Source: Priestia megaterium NBRC 15308 = ATCC 14581
GTDB taxonomy: Bacteria > Bacillota > Bacilli > Bacillales > Bacillaceae_H
Length of the DNA: 64,000 nt
Direction: 5' to 3'
NCBI RefSeq assembly: GCF_000832985.1
Contig: NZ_CP009920.1
Coordinates: forward strand, 5,140,501-5,204,500
Part shown: piece after piece, positions 50,417 to 60,906 of the stretch
Layout of the letters: every line of letters starts with the position of its first letter
Numbering within the stretch: position 1 is the first letter of the stretch
Notes under the pieces: generated by a model
Told to the model about the DNA's origin: nothing
Databases searched by the model: none
What the model saw: only the letters and a program-made list of their open reading frames with translations
Made by a program: the position numbers and the translations under genes

Positions 50417-50445
50417 AAAACACCATATAAGATGGCGTTTTTTTA
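50417..50445 (-). terminator. terminator of the monooxygenase gene
   Basis: Stem AAAACACCAT / ATGGCGTTTT with one mismatch and flanking T-runs. Confidence 0.65.
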
Positions 50446-50448
50446 GAT

Positions 50449-51963
50449 CTAATATTCATTTGTAAAAGGAAGGATTTTATGCGTATTCAAATATTGATGA
50501 AGCAGATCTATACGCTGCTCGCTGCTAATAAAACCAATGTATCCGTCCGGTCTAATAACGTACAGAGCATCTTTTTGAAGCCCTGCTTTCTTCAAGTAAG
50601 GGTTCCAAGAAAACTCGTGCAAGGAGAAGTCTTTTTCTTGCATGCTTTTTTTTAGCTTCTCTGCTGCTGTTCCATAGACATGTATTTGCCAGTTTAAAGA
50701 CTGTAAAGATTCAAAATTCCCTTCTACATAGGGTAATCGATCACCACTTTGCACATTTGTCCCTTGCCCGCTGCTTAGGTCACTGTTTCGATACTTAATG
50801 CGGATTTGAGATAAAATCGTAAATGCTTTGTGACGGGGATAAGGGAAACGAAATAAAAAGGATAGTACAGGCGGAAAGATATGCTTCCTAAAAAATTGAC
50901 TCGTTTTATCTCGTGCCACCATTCGTTTAAAAGCGCGATCAGTTGTATTTACAAGCAGCTCTGCAAAAGGCAACCTTTCTTCTTCGTATGTATCTAATAT
51001 GGAAAGTGCCGCTTTGTGTTGAAGGACAGCTGCTAATTTCCATGAAAGGTTGATTGCATCTCCAATTCCTGTGTTCATTCCTTGTCCGCCTGCAGGACTA
51101 TGAATATGGGCTGCATCTCCACTTAGAAAAATACGCCCTTGTCGGAAACGATTTGCTACTCTGTGATGGATATGATATGTCGAGAACCAATTTATACCCT
51201 CAATCTGAACACCAAATGTTCGTTGAATAAAAGCGTGAATGTTTTCAGCTTTTACATCGTTTTGATCTCTAAAAGCTGAAGGAATAATGCCAATCATTCG
51301 ATACGTTCCTTTACTTCTAACCGGCATACAAATCAAAAATTCTTCATTGCTAAAGGAAATACTGATTTTTTGATCCTTCATCACTTCACCAGAGCCGTGA
51401 ACATCCATCACATAAAAATGCTGTTTATATTTTTCTCCTTTAAACTCTATCTTCATTTGCTTGCGAACGGTACTGTGTGCTCCGTCACATCCACAAATAT
51501 ACTTAAAATAAGCGGTTTCCTCTTGCTGGGCTTTTAATAAAGTTTTTACCCCTTCTCCGTGTTCAGCTAGAGATAGTAACTCCGTCCTCCATTCTACTTC
51601 GATTCCAAAATTTTTTAATTTTCCAAGCAGAAACCGCTCGTGGTCGTCCTGTGGAAATGTAAGAACAAAAGGAAAAGGACTTAATCCTTCTCCTAAAGAT
51701 CCTAGATGAACTTTTGCTTTTATTTTATTCTTCACTCGGATGTATACATCTTCCATCTTAATCCCGCTGTCTATGACTTCATCTGCAAAACCGAACTGCT
51801 GATAAAATTCAAGTGTTCGCGGTAAAATAGCCATTGCCCGGGAGGCTTGCCCAGGTCCGTCGCTTCTATCAATAATTCGAAAAGGAATGTTATGTCTGGC
51901 TAAATTGTAGGCCATAACGAGGCCAGTAGGGCCGGCACCAACGATTAGGATTTGTGGATTCAT
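50449..51963 (-). CDS. FAD-dependent aromatic-type monooxygenase
   Basis: Flavoprotein hydroxylase of the PheA/TfdB group, 504 residues. N-terminal GxGxxG motif VGAGPTGLV, the CDGAHSTVRK (DG) motif near residue 162 and the GD motif GDAAHIHSPAGGQGMNTG near residue 285. A thioredoxin-like C-terminal domain follows (about 400-500). It hydroxylates phenolic or polyketide-like compounds; the substrate is unknown and the setting next to a Pip-type exporter could point to detoxification. Three tandem ATGs; I use the third, eight bases after GGAG. Confidence 0.85.
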   Translation of the reverse strand: MNPQILIVGAGPTGLVMAYNLARHNIPFRIIDRSDGPGQASRAMAILPRTLEFYQQFGFADEVIDSGIKMEDVYIRVKNKIKAKVHLGSLGEGLSPFPFVLTFPQDDHERFLLGKLKNFGIEVEWRTELLSLAEHGEGVKTLLKAQQEETAYFKYICGCDGAHSTVRKQMKIEFKGEKYKQHFYVMDVHGSGEVMKDQKISISFSNEEFLICMPVRSKGTYRMIGIIPSAFRDQNDVKAENIHAFIQRTFGVQIEGINWFSTYHIHHRVANRFRQGRIFLSGDAAHIHSPAGGQGMNTGIGDAINLSWKLAAVLQHKAALSILDTYEEERLPFAELLVNTTDRAFKRMVARDKTSQFFRKHIFPPVLSFLFRFPYPRHKAFTILSQIRIKYRNSDLSSGQGTNVQSGDRLPYVEGNFESLQSLNWQIHVYGTAAEKLKKSMQEKDFSLHEFSWNPYLKKAGLQKDALYVIRPDGYIGFISSEQRIDLLHQYLNTHKILPFTNEY

Positions 51964-51998
51964 CATCATCTCTCCTTTTCATTCAGTTACAGTATCTT

Positions 51999-53174
51999 TT
52001 ATATTGAGCGAGACTTCTCTTTTTTTACAGAAGATGCAGGTAAAGCAGAAGTAAACAGAGCACACAAACTTATTAAAGAGATAAGAGCTAGAGCAGATAC
52101 AGAAGGATTCCATGTCAGATGTTCTCCAAAGAAAAATAGTTCTCTTACGCCATCTACCATAAATCTCATTGGCAGCCATGGATAAATCAACTCTCTATAA
52201 AAATCAGGCATAATTTCTGGGGCTATTGAAAGCAAAGGTGCGCCAAAAAATAGAACAATAACAAAAATCGGAAGTCCCTTTAGTCCTAGCCATGAAAGTA
52301 CGGCTGATATCAAGGTGAAAAAACTGAAGTAAGCAATAGCTAAGAATAGTGCTGTATCCAAAAATGAAGGAACGCTTATTCCAACTACTTCAGCCAGCCA
52401 CGCTAGCCCGAAACCTGCAGCTAAAGCAAGTATAACCCCGATGATTACGAGTCCTACTTGGTTAACGATTTTCTCTTTACGAGAAGAAAACGTGATTTTT
52501 TGAATGCTGAGGAAGATCATTGCAGCACCGGCTATACTTGCCATCCACAGCGGCTGAAATAATGAAACGGGGGCATTTCCGTTGACACTATGAGTCCCTG
52601 TTTCGTTTACGTTTATCACTGTCTTTTGAATCGGTGCAGCGAGTGCTAATGCTTGGTTTGCACTTAGTTGCGTTCCGTTTTGTTCAAATCTTTTCACTAG
52701 CTGCAAGCGCATATTTTCATTCATCTTATCAACTGCCCCGTTTAGCACCTGACTTGCTAGGGTTGAAGCAGCTGTATTCATTCCTTGATTCACTAATAAT
52801 TTAACAGCAGGTGTATCAGGCTTAGCCGTCTGAAGAGTCGCCTGTTTTTTTGTGAAATCTTTTGGAATGATAAGCGCCCCGTAGTATTGTTGATTATTTA
52901 ACCCCTTTTCAACTTCTTTAGTATTTGAGACAAAGATCCATTTAACCGAAGACTGTTCGGTATTTGCCTGTTTCATATTTTGTTTCATTTGATTTCCTAT
53001 ATTTACATTACCCTTTGCTGGAACTGTCATTCCTTCGTCAGCATTTACGAATGCGATTGGCAAATTCTTAGGTGCTGAGCTTGCCGAAGGAATTAAGGTT
53101 AGAATAAAGATAAAAATAACAGCTACTACTATAATTGGTGAAAAATATATAAGCTTTTGATTCCCTAATTTCAT
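51999..53174 (-). CDS. YhgE/Pip-like ABC-2 membrane protein
   Basis: A 391-residue membrane protein: one N-terminal transmembrane helix (about 8-30), a large extracytoplasmic domain (about 35-200, starting LPIAFVNADEG), then five to six helices (about 205-380). This is the YhgE/phage-infection-protein layout. It is divergent from a TetR gene, as yhgE is next to yhgD in B. subtilis. It probably exports or resists hydrophobic compounds. The ATG at 53174 has AAAGGAG upstream; the frame open to 53231 is not used. Confidence 0.82.
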   Translation of the reverse strand: MKLGNQKLIYFSPIIVVAVIFIFILTLIPSASSAPKNLPIAFVNADEGMTVPAKGNVNIGNQMKQNMKQANTEQSSVKWIFVSNTKEVEKGLNNQQYYGALIIPKDFTKKQATLQTAKPDTPAVKLLVNQGMNTAASTLASQVLNGAVDKMNENMRLQLVKRFEQNGTQLSANQALALAAPIQKTVINVNETGTHSVNGNAPVSLFQPLWMASIAGAAMIFLSIQKITFSSRKEKIVNQVGLVIIGVILALAAGFGLAWLAEVVGISVPSFLDTALFLAIAYFSFFTLISAVLSWLGLKGLPIFVIVLFFGAPLLSIAPEIMPDFYRELIYPWLPMRFMVDGVRELFFFGEHLTWNPSVSALALISLISLCALFTSALPASSVKKEKSRSI

Positions 53175-53235
53175 ATAGATCTCTCCTTTTTGTTTTAAGG
53201 ATATACACGTTAACGAAAAGATAATGTACATGATG

Positions 53236-53285
53236 TTGATTAGTGGTCACTATGTAAATTATAATGAAATTACCTGTATTCTCAA
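53236..53285. promoter_or_regulatory. overlapping divergent promoters with an inverted-repeat operator
   Basis: Rightward: TTGATT (53236-53241), 18-base spacer, TATAAT (53260-53265). Leftward: TTGAGA (53280-53285), 16-base spacer, TATAAT (53258-53263). The inverted repeat TAGTG-GT-CACTA (53241-53252) overlaps the rightward spacer and lies just downstream of the leftward -10, fitting a TetR operator that controls both genes. Confidence 0.55.
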
Positions 53286-53370
53286 TATGCAATAATAGCG
53301 GGAATGTCGATTACTTAACACAAAGCATATAACTGTTCATTATTAAAGAAAAAGTAGGTGTTTAAAAGCC

Positions 53371-53979
53371 GTGGGGAATTCAAAAACAGATCGCAGAATT
53401 ATTCGAACGAAAAGATTTATCCGAGATGCTTTGACAGAATTAATGGAAGAGAAAGGGTTTGAAGGCGTAACGGTCAGGGATTTGACGAACAAAGCGGATA
53501 TTAATCGCGGAACTTTTTATTTACACTACCAAGACAAATACGATTTGCTTGAAAAAAGCGAAAATGAAGTCATTCAAGAAATAAAAGAATTTATCAAAAA
53601 AGCAAATCCCAATGAGATTGTGTCTGCTAATTTGAAAGAACAGCCTTTGCCGTTTATTATTACACTTTTTGAATATATTCAAGAAAATGCACGTTTTATG
53701 CAGGTTATGCTTGGTCCAAAAGGCAACCCTGGCTTTCATCTTAAAATTAAAGAAGTTATGAAAACCAATATGCTCGAAAAATTAGAGCTCATTGATAATA
53801 AAACGCCTCCGCTTGTTCCACTTGAACATTTAATATCTTACGTAACGTCAGCGCATCTTGGAGTTATTCAGCACTGGTTAGAACAAGGTATGAAGCAGTC
53901 ACCGGGAGAAATGGCCCTGACACTCGCTAGCATGACTTTTTTGGGTCCTGCTTATGTTGCAGGCATTAAAAGAACATAA
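53371..53979 (+). CDS. TetR/AcrR family regulator (YhgD-like)
   Basis: A 202-residue repressor with an N-terminal TetR helix-turn-helix (about 10-55, VTVRDLTNKADINRGTFYLHYQDKYDLL) and a helical ligand domain. It is divergent from the Pip-like gene, which it probably represses. The start is a GTG; the AGGTG upstream is ten bases away, so the exact start is somewhat uncertain. Confidence 0.85.
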   Translation: MGNSKTDRRIIRTKRFIRDALTELMEEKGFEGVTVRDLTNKADINRGTFYLHYQDKYDLLEKSENEVIQEIKEFIKKANPNEIVSANLKEQPLPFIITLFEYIQENARFMQVMLGPKGNPGFHLKIKEVMKTNMLEKLELIDNKTPPLVPLEHLISYVTSAHLGVIQHWLEQGMKQSPGEMALTLASMTFLGPAYVAGIKRT

Positions 53980-54020
53980 AAGAACCTGCTATTCTCTAAG
54001 AAAATAGCAGGTTCTTTTTA
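53978..54020. terminator. bidirectional terminator
   Basis: Fifteen-bp stem beginning AAAGAACCTGCTATT and closing AATAGCAGGTTCTTT between the TetR gene and sucB. Confidence 0.92.
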
Positions 54021-55316
54021 TTAACCTTCTAGTAATAAAGATTCTGGATCTTCTAATAGTTCTTTAACAGTAGCTAGGAAGCTTACGGCTTCTTTGCCGT
54101 CAACGATACGGTGATCGTAAGAAAGTGCAATGTACATCATCGGACGATTTTCGATACGCTCTTCATCAATTGCTACCGGACGAAGCTGAACTTTATGCAT
54201 TCCTAAAATACCAACTTGAGGCCCGTTTAAAATTGGTGTAGACATTAATGAACCGAATACGCCGCCGTTTGTAATTGTGAAAGTTCCACCTTGTAAATCT
54301 TTTAATGCTAATTTGTTGTCGCGCGCTTTTTTCGCTAAATCAACGATAGATCCTTCGATACCAGCGAATGTTTTGCGGTCAGCATCACGTACAACTGGAA
54401 CAACAAGACCGTCTGGAGCTGACACAGCAATACCGATATCATAGAATTTCTTAATTAATAACTCGTTTCCTTGAATTTCAGCATTTAATAATGGATACTT
54501 TTTAAGTGCTGCTACTACTGCTTTTGTAAAGAATGACATAAAGCCAAGTCTTACGTCGTGCTGTTCAAAAAATTTGTCTTTGCGTCGTTTGCGAAGAGCC
54601 ATAACAGCAGTCATGTCTACTTCGTTAAACGTTGTTAGCATAGCCGCTGTTTGCTGAACTTCAACGAGACGTTTGGCAATTGTTTGACGACGACGTGACA
54701 TACGTTCGCGTTCAACAGGTTTGTCGCTATTTTCACTTGCCGCTGGAGACGGAGATACCGGGTTAGCTGGCTTACTTGCTTGTGCCTGCTGCTTTTGCTC
54801 ATTTGATTTTTGGTCTGCATACGAATCAATATCATGTTTGCGCACACGGCCAAGAGGATCAGTAGTTGGCACTTGATCTAGCTTAATCCCGCGTTCTCTT
54901 GCTGCTTTGCGAGCTGCAGGAGAAGCAATTAGCCATTGTTTTTGATTTCCTTGCTGAGGCGCTTCAGCTGCTGGCGCTACTTCTTCAACAGTTTTTTGCT
55001 GAGCTGGAGCCGCTTCTTGCTTTGGTGCTTCCTCTGCTGGTTTTTCTTCAGCTTTTGGTGCTGCTGGTGCTGAAGCTCCTTCTTTCGCTTCAAGACGTGC
55101 AATTGTTTCACCAACTTGCACTGTGTCGCCTTCGCCAGCAAGAAGTTCCGTTAACACACCAGAGTCTTCAGCTGTAATTTCAACGTTAACTTTATCTGTT
55201 TCAAGTTCAACGATATAATCGCCTTTTTCAACGAAATCTCCTACTTGTTTTAGCCACTGTGCAACTGTTCCTTCAGAAATTGATTCTGCTAATTCCGGTA
55301 CTTTAATCTCTCCCAT
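54021..55316 (-). CDS. sucB: 2-oxoglutarate dehydrogenase E2, dihydrolipoyl succinyltransferase
   Basis: Core of the 2-oxoglutarate dehydrogenase complex (odhB in B. subtilis), 431 residues. Lipoyl domain about 1-76 with lipoyl-Lys K42 (ETDKVNVE), an Ala/Pro/Glu linker, peripheral-subunit-binding domain about 127-163, and catalytic domain about 200-431 with H402 and D406 in YDHRIVDG. It starts 17 bases after the sucA stop, in one operon. Confidence 0.96.
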   Translation of the reverse strand: MGEIKVPELAESISEGTVAQWLKQVGDFVEKGDYIVELETDKVNVEITAEDSGVLTELLAGEGDTVQVGETIARLEAKEGASAPAAPKAEEKPAEEAPKQEAAPAQQKTVEEVAPAAEAPQQGNQKQWLIASPAARKAARERGIKLDQVPTTDPLGRVRKHDIDSYADQKSNEQKQQAQASKPANPVSPSPAASENSDKPVERERMSRRRQTIAKRLVEVQQTAAMLTTFNEVDMTAVMALRKRRKDKFFEQHDVRLGFMSFFTKAVVAALKKYPLLNAEIQGNELLIKKFYDIGIAVSAPDGLVVPVVRDADRKTFAGIEGSIVDLAKKARDNKLALKDLQGGTFTITNGGVFGSLMSTPILNGPQVGILGMHKVQLRPVAIDEERIENRPMMYIALSYDHRIVDGKEAVSFLATVKELLEDPESLLLEG

Positions 55317-55332
55317 GGTTCATTCCCCTTCC

Positions 55333-58194
55333 TTATCGTGTAACAACGTCGTTAGCAATTTCATTTTTAGTTAATGCATCTTGTAAAATACGTTCTTGTT
55401 CTTGTCTGTGAACTGTTGGATCTCCTTCAGCTGGACTTGAGCGTCTTGTGCGGCCGATGTAGTCAACCGTAGCTCCTTCTGGTGCTACTTCACGCAGTCG
55501 ATCTTCTACATAGTTCCATGCGCCCATGTTTTCGGGCTCTTCTTGTAACCAGACAATCTCTTTTAAATTTTTATAGCGAGCAAAGATTTCAGCAATTACG
55601 CGTCTTGGGAACGGATAAATTTGTTCTAGACGAAGGACGTGTAGCCAATCTTTATCATCTTCTGCTTTGTTCAAGCGTTCCGTTAATTCACTGCTGATTT
55701 TTCCGCTGCACAGAACGATTCGTTCAACTGCATCTTCTTTTTTGCCTAATCCAGGCTGTTCTACTACTAAGCGGAAAGAGCCTTTTGTAAACTCTTCAAG
55801 GTTTGACACACTAAAAGCATTACGAAGCAAACTTTTTGGTGTCATAACTACTAGCGGTCTTACTTCTTCGCGCTGTAAAATGGCAGCTTGTCGTCGAAGT
55901 AAGTGGAAATATTGCGCAGCGCTTGTTACGTTTGCGATTGTCCAGTTGTTTTCTCCAGCTAGCTGTAAATAACGTTCTAGACGAGCGCTTGAGTGTTCTG
56001 GCCCTTGACCTTCATGGCCGTGTGGCAGCAATAAGACCATTCCAGATTTTTGTCCCCACTTAGCACGGCCTGCGGCAATAAACTGGTCAATAATAACTTG
56101 ACCTGCATTGGCAAAATCACCGAACTGTGCTTCCCAAAGAACAAGCGTTTCAGGAGCAAATACATTATAGCCGTATTCAAATCCAAGCACGGATCCTTCA
56201 GATAATGGACTGTTACGGATATCAAAGGAAGCGCTTACGTTCTTCATTGCGTGTAGTGGTGAGTAAACATCCCCTGTCTTATGATCATGCAGAACAAGAT
56301 GTCTATGTGCAAACGTACCGCGTTCAGAGTCCTGGCCTGTAATACGAATTGGCGTGCCGTCTCTTAAAATCGTAGCAAATGCAAATGCTTCACCCAATGA
56401 CCAATCTACGCTTTCATTTTCTTCAAACGCTTTGGCACGTTTAGATAAGATGCGATCAAGTTTTGGAAATACGTTAAATCCTTCAGGATATTTCACCAGC
56501 TCTTGATTTACTTCAAACAGCTCTTCTTTTGTAACCGATGTATCAATATCTGAAATTCCTTTGAAGACTGCTTGTGGCATTTCCATAATTCTATGTTGCT
56601 TTTCAGCTTTTGGCGGTACTTTCTCATAAGCTGCTTTTAACTTCGCTTGTAACTCTTCATTAATTTGATCTGCTTGGCCGCTTTGAATCACGTTTTGTTC
56701 TTCAAGCTGCTTTGCATACATAGCACGAACGGTTGGACGTTTTGTCACAATTTCATACATCTTCGGCTGCGTTACAGACGGTTCATCCATTTCATTGTGG
56801 CCAAATCGACGGTATCCAATTAAATCAATCAAGAAATCTTTGTTAAAGCGTCTGCGATACTCATAAGCAAAATAAGCAGCAGCTAAACAGGCTTCCGGAT
56901 CATCCGCATTTACGTGAACAATTGGAATTTCAAACCCTTTGGCTAAGTCACTTGCATATTTCGTTGAACGAGAATCGACGCTTTCTGTTGTAAATCCAAT
57001 CATGTTGTTAGCAATAATGTGGATTGTTCCACCTGTTTGATAACCAGTCAATTGATTTAAGTTCAGCGTTTCTTGTACAATACCTTCACCAGGGAACGCA
57101 GCATCTCCGTGAATTAAAATCGCGAACGATTTTTTTACATCTTGTTTTGGGTATCCATTCACATCACGCTCATCTTGAGCCGCTCTTGTAAACCCTTCCA
57201 CAACCGGATTAACAAACTCCAAGTGACTAGGGTTGCTAGCCAATGTCAAACGAGCTCGAACTGTGTTTTCTGCTTTAATTTGTTTGTCAGCACCCAGGTG
57301 ATATTTTACGTCTCCCGTCCAGCCGTAGTTGATACCGATTGAACCTTCTGAAGGAACTAATTCCTTGTTAGGTGCATGCTGGAATTCTGCAAAAATCATT
57401 TCATACGGCTTGCCTAATACGTGGGCCAATACATTTAAGCGTCCACGATGAGCCATACCGATATTAACCGTTTTTGGGCTTGTTTCCACTGAGCGTGCAA
57501 TCAGTTCATCTACAAGTGGAATTAACATATCTACGCCTTCAATAGAAAAACGTTTTTGTCCGACAAATGTACGGTGTAAAAATTGTTCAAAGCCTTCTAC
57601 TTCTGTTAAACGCTTTAATACAGAAGTTCTTTTCTCATTTGAAAGAGGTTGGAAAATAGCACCTGACTCGACCATATCAGTCAGCCACTTATTCTCTTCC
57701 ATGTTATGTACGTGATGGAATTCAAACGCAATGGTTTTTGTGTAGACATCTGTTAAATAGTTAATTGCGTCTAAACCATTTTTGACGTGTGATGGCGCAT
57801 TCGTACATAAAATATCAACCGGAATTGATTTCAAATCTTCTTGCGTTAAATTGTAATCTTCCAAGTGAAGCAAGACAGGATCTTTCTTCTCGCTTTCAAG
57901 AGGTTTAATTGATGCGTATAGATGACCATAAGCACGGATGTTTTCCGCTAGCTTAATAGCCGATGCAATTTTAGATGTGTTAGCTGAAGGTACAGCCTGT
58001 GCGTATTCAGCTTGCTGAACCTGCTCGCTTTCGTTTAATGGAGGAGCACCCCAATAATCAAATAATTCTTTTAACTCTGGATCTACTAGATCTGACTGCT
58101 CTTCATATAACTCATACTGTTCTAATACATAGCCATAGTTCGGACCCAAAAATCCTTGCCAAGGCTCCCCTCTATTCGACGTTTCGTTACCCAT
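55333..58194 (-). CDS. sucA: 2-oxoglutarate dehydrogenase E1
   Basis: Thiamine-diphosphate-dependent E1 component (odhA in B. subtilis), 953 residues. It decarboxylates 2-oxoglutarate and succinylates the E2 lipoyl group. Family segments seen are the [17 protein letters not shown] stretch (about residue 247), [14 protein letters not shown], the ThDP region [20 protein letters not shown] (about 460) and the C-terminal EEPENMGAW. Ribosome site GGGGGT. First gene of the sucAB operon. Confidence 0.96.
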   Translation of the reverse strand: MGNETSNRGEPWQGFLGPNYGYVLEQYELYEEQSDLVDPELKELFDYWGAPPLNESEQVQQAEYAQAVPSANTSKIASAIKLAENIRAYGHLYASIKPLESEKKDPVLLHLEDYNLTQEDLKSIPVDILCTNAPSHVKNGLDAINYLTDVYTKTIAFEFHHVHNMEENKWLTDMVESGAIFQPLSNEKRTSVLKRLTEVEGFEQFLHRTFVGQKRFSIEGVDMLIPLVDELIARSVETSPKTVNIGMAHRGRLNVLAHVLGKPYEMIFAEFQHAPNKELVPSEGSIGINYGWTGDVKYHLGADKQIKAENTVRARLTLASNPSHLEFVNPVVEGFTRAAQDERDVNGYPKQDVKKSFAILIHGDAAFPGEGIVQETLNLNQLTGYQTGGTIHIIANNMIGFTTESVDSRSTKYASDLAKGFEIPIVHVNADDPEACLAAAYFAYEYRRRFNKDFLIDLIGYRRFGHNEMDEPSVTQPKMYEIVTKRPTVRAMYAKQLEEQNVIQSGQADQINEELQAKLKAAYEKVPPKAEKQHRIMEMPQAVFKGISDIDTSVTKEELFEVNQELVKYPEGFNVFPKLDRILSKRAKAFEENESVDWSLGEAFAFATILRDGTPIRITGQDSERGTFAHRHLVLHDHKTGDVYSPLHAMKNVSASFDIRNSPLSEGSVLGFEYGYNVFAPETLVLWEAQFGDFANAGQVIIDQFIAAGRAKWGQKSGMVLLLPHGHEGQGPEHSSARLERYLQLAGENNWTIANVTSAAQYFHLLRRQAAILQREEVRPLVVMTPKSLLRNAFSVSNLEEFTKGSFRLVVEQPGLGKKEDAVERIVLCSGKISSELTERLNKAEDDKDWLHVLRLEQIYPFPRRVIAEIFARYKNLKEIVWLQEEPENMGAWNYVEDRLREVAPEGATVDYIGRTRRSSPAEGDPTVHRQEQERILQDALTKNEIANDVVTR

Positions 58195-58557
58195 GATAAA
58201 ACCCCCAACGAGTTATAATAATTGTCGTACTCAACAATCTTTCCATTTTGAATGTCGATTACCTTATCGTCTGACATCTTTACAACGAGTGATAAATCTC
58301 ACTGCGTGTGTATCTGATATCTGCTTATATTTTACCACTCTTTTACTCGTCAATCAAAATGAAATCGCTATATTTCTTTAATTTTTTTTACTTTTTTAAT
58401 AGTCTTACTACTTTTTGAAAGCGTTTTATAAGTAAAGCTGATTAAAGGTCGAATCAGGTGTTAATTAATTGTTATTGACCTAGCTTTTGGCAAAATTAAA
58501 TTGCTTGAAATATATTTTATGACTATTAAAAAAAAGAAGCAGCGTTTTGCTTCTTTT
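58195..58557. other. sucA upstream region
   Basis: About 360 bases. It contains the sucA promoter (58324-58353), a leader of about 120 bases, a weak cre-like site (TGAAAGCGTTTTAT, 58416-58429, 12 of 14) and the PadR-gene terminator at its right end. No gene seen. Confidence 0.5.
58324..58353 (-). promoter_or_regulatory. sigma-A-like promoter of sucA
   Basis: On the minus strand -35 TTGACG (58348-58353), 18-base spacer, -10 TATAAG (58324-58329). Confidence 0.55.
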
Positions 58558-58560
58558 TTA
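58530..58560 (-). terminator. terminator of the PadR gene
   Basis: Eleven-bp stem AAAAAGAAGCA / TTGCTTCTTTTT with strong A/T runs at the stop codon. Confidence 0.85.
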
Positions 58561-59145
58561 AAACTCATCTACGATTTTTTCAACGTCTTCAAAATAACCA
58601 TCATCTACTTCTGTAAGCTTGTTGCTTTTCGCCGCTTCGAGTAAATGAGTGAACCAAGTTAGTTCTACTTTCAAATGCATAATCGTGCGCATAATGATCG
58701 ACAGATTTGCAATGGAATGATCCACCTTTTTAACTCGGTACAAATTTTGCATTTTTTCTAAATAAGCTGCCGTTTCCTCAATCTTTTTTTCTAAAGAAGA
58801 AGCCACTTTTTCTTGATCGACGTAAGAAGTAAATGAAAGCGCAGCATAAACTGGTCTATGCATATGCTCTTTTTTTAATAGCTGTTCAAAATAAAGGCGC
58901 TCAAATTCTTCTCTTCCTGCATCCGTGATAGAATAAACGGTCTTTTCAGGTCTGTTCGTCTCTCGAATCACATCGACTACTTTCACCAGCTGATTTTTTT
59001 CAAGCGTATCAAAAGCATAATATAAAGAGCCGCTTGCCAGTTTAATATAGTGCTTCATTTGTCTTTCATTAATGGTTTGCTGAATTTCATAAGGGTGCTT
59101 GTTTCCTTCCATTAATAAACCCAATATGACTAATTTAACACTCAT
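58558..59145 (-). CDS. PadR family transcriptional regulator
   Basis: A 195-residue repressor: N-terminal PadR winged helix (about 3-85, LVILGLLMEGNKHPYEIQ start and SLYYAFDTLEKNQL recognition region) and a C-terminal helical dimerisation domain (Vir_act_alpha_C type). It lies just downstream of an MFS drug-exporter gene on the same strand and most likely controls it. The ATG at 59145 has AGGTGA eight bases upstream; the GTG at 59157 is too close. Confidence 0.87.
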   Translation of the reverse strand: MSVKLVILGLLMEGNKHPYEIQQTINERQMKHYIKLASGSLYYAFDTLEKNQLVKVVDVIRETNRPEKTVYSITDAGREEFERLYFEQLLKKEHMHRPVYAALSFTSYVDQEKVASSLEKKIEETAAYLEKMQNLYRVKKVDHSIANLSIIMRTIMHLKVELTWFTHLLEAAKSNKLTEVDDGYFEDVEKIVDEF

Positions 59146-59183
59146 AACACCTTTCACCTCTTGATATGCATCTTATTTAGTAA

Positions 59184-59212
59184 AAAAAGCACGAAAATCT
59201 TCGTGCTTTTTC
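59184..59212 (-). terminator. terminator between MFS and PadR genes
   Basis: Eleven-bp stem AAAAGCACGAA / TTCGTGCTTTT with T-runs. It implies the two genes can be transcribed apart. Confidence 0.85.
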
Positions 59213-60756
59213 TATTTTTGAGCTGCAGGTTCCTTAGCTTCTACCCGCTTTTTAGGGGGAACTTCCACTCGTTCATTTCCCATTAAAAAGACAGTAATGA
59301 TAGCTACTGCAATTGGAATAAGAGCAAGCATAAATGCATACGTGATCGATGTAGACATAGCATCAACAATCTTATCTAATATTTGAGGCGGAATGCTGTT
59401 TCGGGCACTTGATTGAAAAACTGCACTCGGATCTCCTATTTGAGAAAATGCTCCTTGTGATCCATTTCCCATACCTTGAAAATTGCGCTGCAGCTCATTT
59501 GTAAATGTATTGCTTTGAATCGTTCCAAAAATCGTAACTCCCAGCGTCATTCCTAAAGAACGCGCAAATGAGTTCGTTGAGTTGGCAGAACCTCTAAACT
59601 GTGGATCCAGCTTATGCGTTGACGAAGTTGGTAAAAGAGAAAAGCTAAATCCTACGCCAAACCCAGTCAAAATCATGAATACCGTTAGCATCCAACGAGG
59701 TGTATCAGGTTCCATTGTTCCTAATAAAAACATTCCTACTGCAAATGAGAAAACGGACATAACCATTAAATTTCGGAAGCTTGTTTTTGTAAGAAAAATC
59801 CCACCGATCGCACTTCCTGCTACCGACCCTAACATCATTGGAGTTAAAATTAAACCTGCATTTGTAGCAGAACCTCCATAAACAGCTTGAACGAAAATAG
59901 GAATAAATACCGTTAAAATAATAAACGTTGCTCCGTATAAGAAAGCGAGAATTTGTGATGTTGCAAATAAACGGCGTTTGAACATCCAAAACGAAATAAT
60001 CGGCTCTTGCGCCCGTTTTTCTACAAAAAAGAAGAATGATAGCGCCACAGCAAAGATAACGAAAAGAGATAAAATTTGTGGAGAAGACCACTCATACTCT
60101 TTTCCTCCAAGCTCAAGAGCAAACATTAAACTGACTACTGAAATTACAAAAGTGGCTGCACCAGCCCAGTCAATTTTTTGCTTTTTATGACTTTTTGACT
60201 CTTTATAAAAGCGTACGATAAAAAATAATGACAAAAGTCCAATCGGCACGTTCACATAAAACACCCAGTGCCAGCTGATATATTCTGTAATGTAGGCACC
60301 AAGAAGCGGGCCAAATACGCTTGCTGAGCCAAAAACAGCACCTAGTAATCCAGTCATCTTCCCGCGCTTTTCGGGAGGGAAAATATCAAATACAATGGTA
60401 AAAGCAATCGGAAGAAGCGCTCCTCCTCCAATCCCTTGAATCGCCCGGTAGATACTTAGCTGCACAATGCTTTGCGCTAGGCCACACAATGCAGATCCAA
60501 GTAAAAATACCGTCAATCCAAAAATAAAAAACCGTTTACGACCGTACATATCAGACAGTTTACCAAATATCGGCATACCTGCCATCACGGCAACCATATA
60601 GGCGGATGTAACCCAAACAAACTTATCTAACCCACCTAGATCAGAAATGATTTTCCCCATAGCCGTCGCTACGATGGTATTATCCATGGCTGACATAAAA
60701 ATACCGAGCAGCAATCCTGCTACGATAAAACGAATATGTTTTTCCGATGAAACCAT
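59212..60756 (-). CDS. MFS multidrug exporter, DHA2 (EmrB/QacA) family
   Basis: Proton-driven exporter of 514 residues with about 14 transmembrane helices. Motif D1-like MSAMDNTIVATAM in helix 1, motif A GKLSDMYGRKRFF between helices 2 and 3, and motif C GPLLGAYI in helix 5. A loop of about 70 residues before the last helix is Ser/Gln-rich. Substrates unknown. AAAGGAGG ribosome site; paired with the PadR regulator. Confidence 0.9.
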   Translation of the reverse strand: MVSSEKHIRFIVAGLLLGIFMSAMDNTIVATAMGKIISDLGGLDKFVWVTSAYMVAVMAGMPIFGKLSDMYGRKRFFIFGLTVFLLGSALCGLAQSIVQLSIYRAIQGIGGGALLPIAFTIVFDIFPPEKRGKMTGLLGAVFGSASVFGPLLGAYITEYISWHWVFYVNVPIGLLSLFFIVRFYKESKSHKKQKIDWAGAATFVISVVSLMFALELGGKEYEWSSPQILSLFVIFAVALSFFFFVEKRAQEPIISFWMFKRRLFATSQILAFLYGATFIILTVFIPIFVQAVYGGSATNAGLILTPMMLGSVAGSAIGGIFLTKTSFRNLMVMSVFSFAVGMFLLGTMEPDTPRWMLTVFMILTGFGVGFSFSLLPTSSTHKLDPQFRGSANSTNSFARSLGMTLGVTIFGTIQSNTFTNELQRNFQGMGNGSQGAFSQIGDPSAVFQSSARNSIPPQILDKIVDAMSTSITYAFMLALIPIAVAIITVFLMGNERVEVPPKKRVEAKEPAAQK

Positions 60757-60876
60757 TTCAGTTCCTCCTTTCGCATCATCTTTCTTGATGAACAGAAATG
60801 ATAACTACTTAAATTATTATATTCAAATTTGAGTATTTTACAATCTTAAATGTGCTATTTTTTAGAAATAAACATA

Positions 60877-60906
60877 AAAAAAGCGTAATGAACTCATTAC
60901 GCTTTT
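60877..60906 (-). terminator. terminator of the OsmC gene
   Basis: Thirteen-bp stem AAAAGCGTAATGA / TCATTACGCTTTT with flanking A-run. Confidence 0.85.

Noticed and set aside
58416-58429. cre site controlling sucA
   Set aside because: Only 12 of 14 matches, and it lies about 60 bases upstream of the proposed -35, a less usual place. Mentioned only in the region note.
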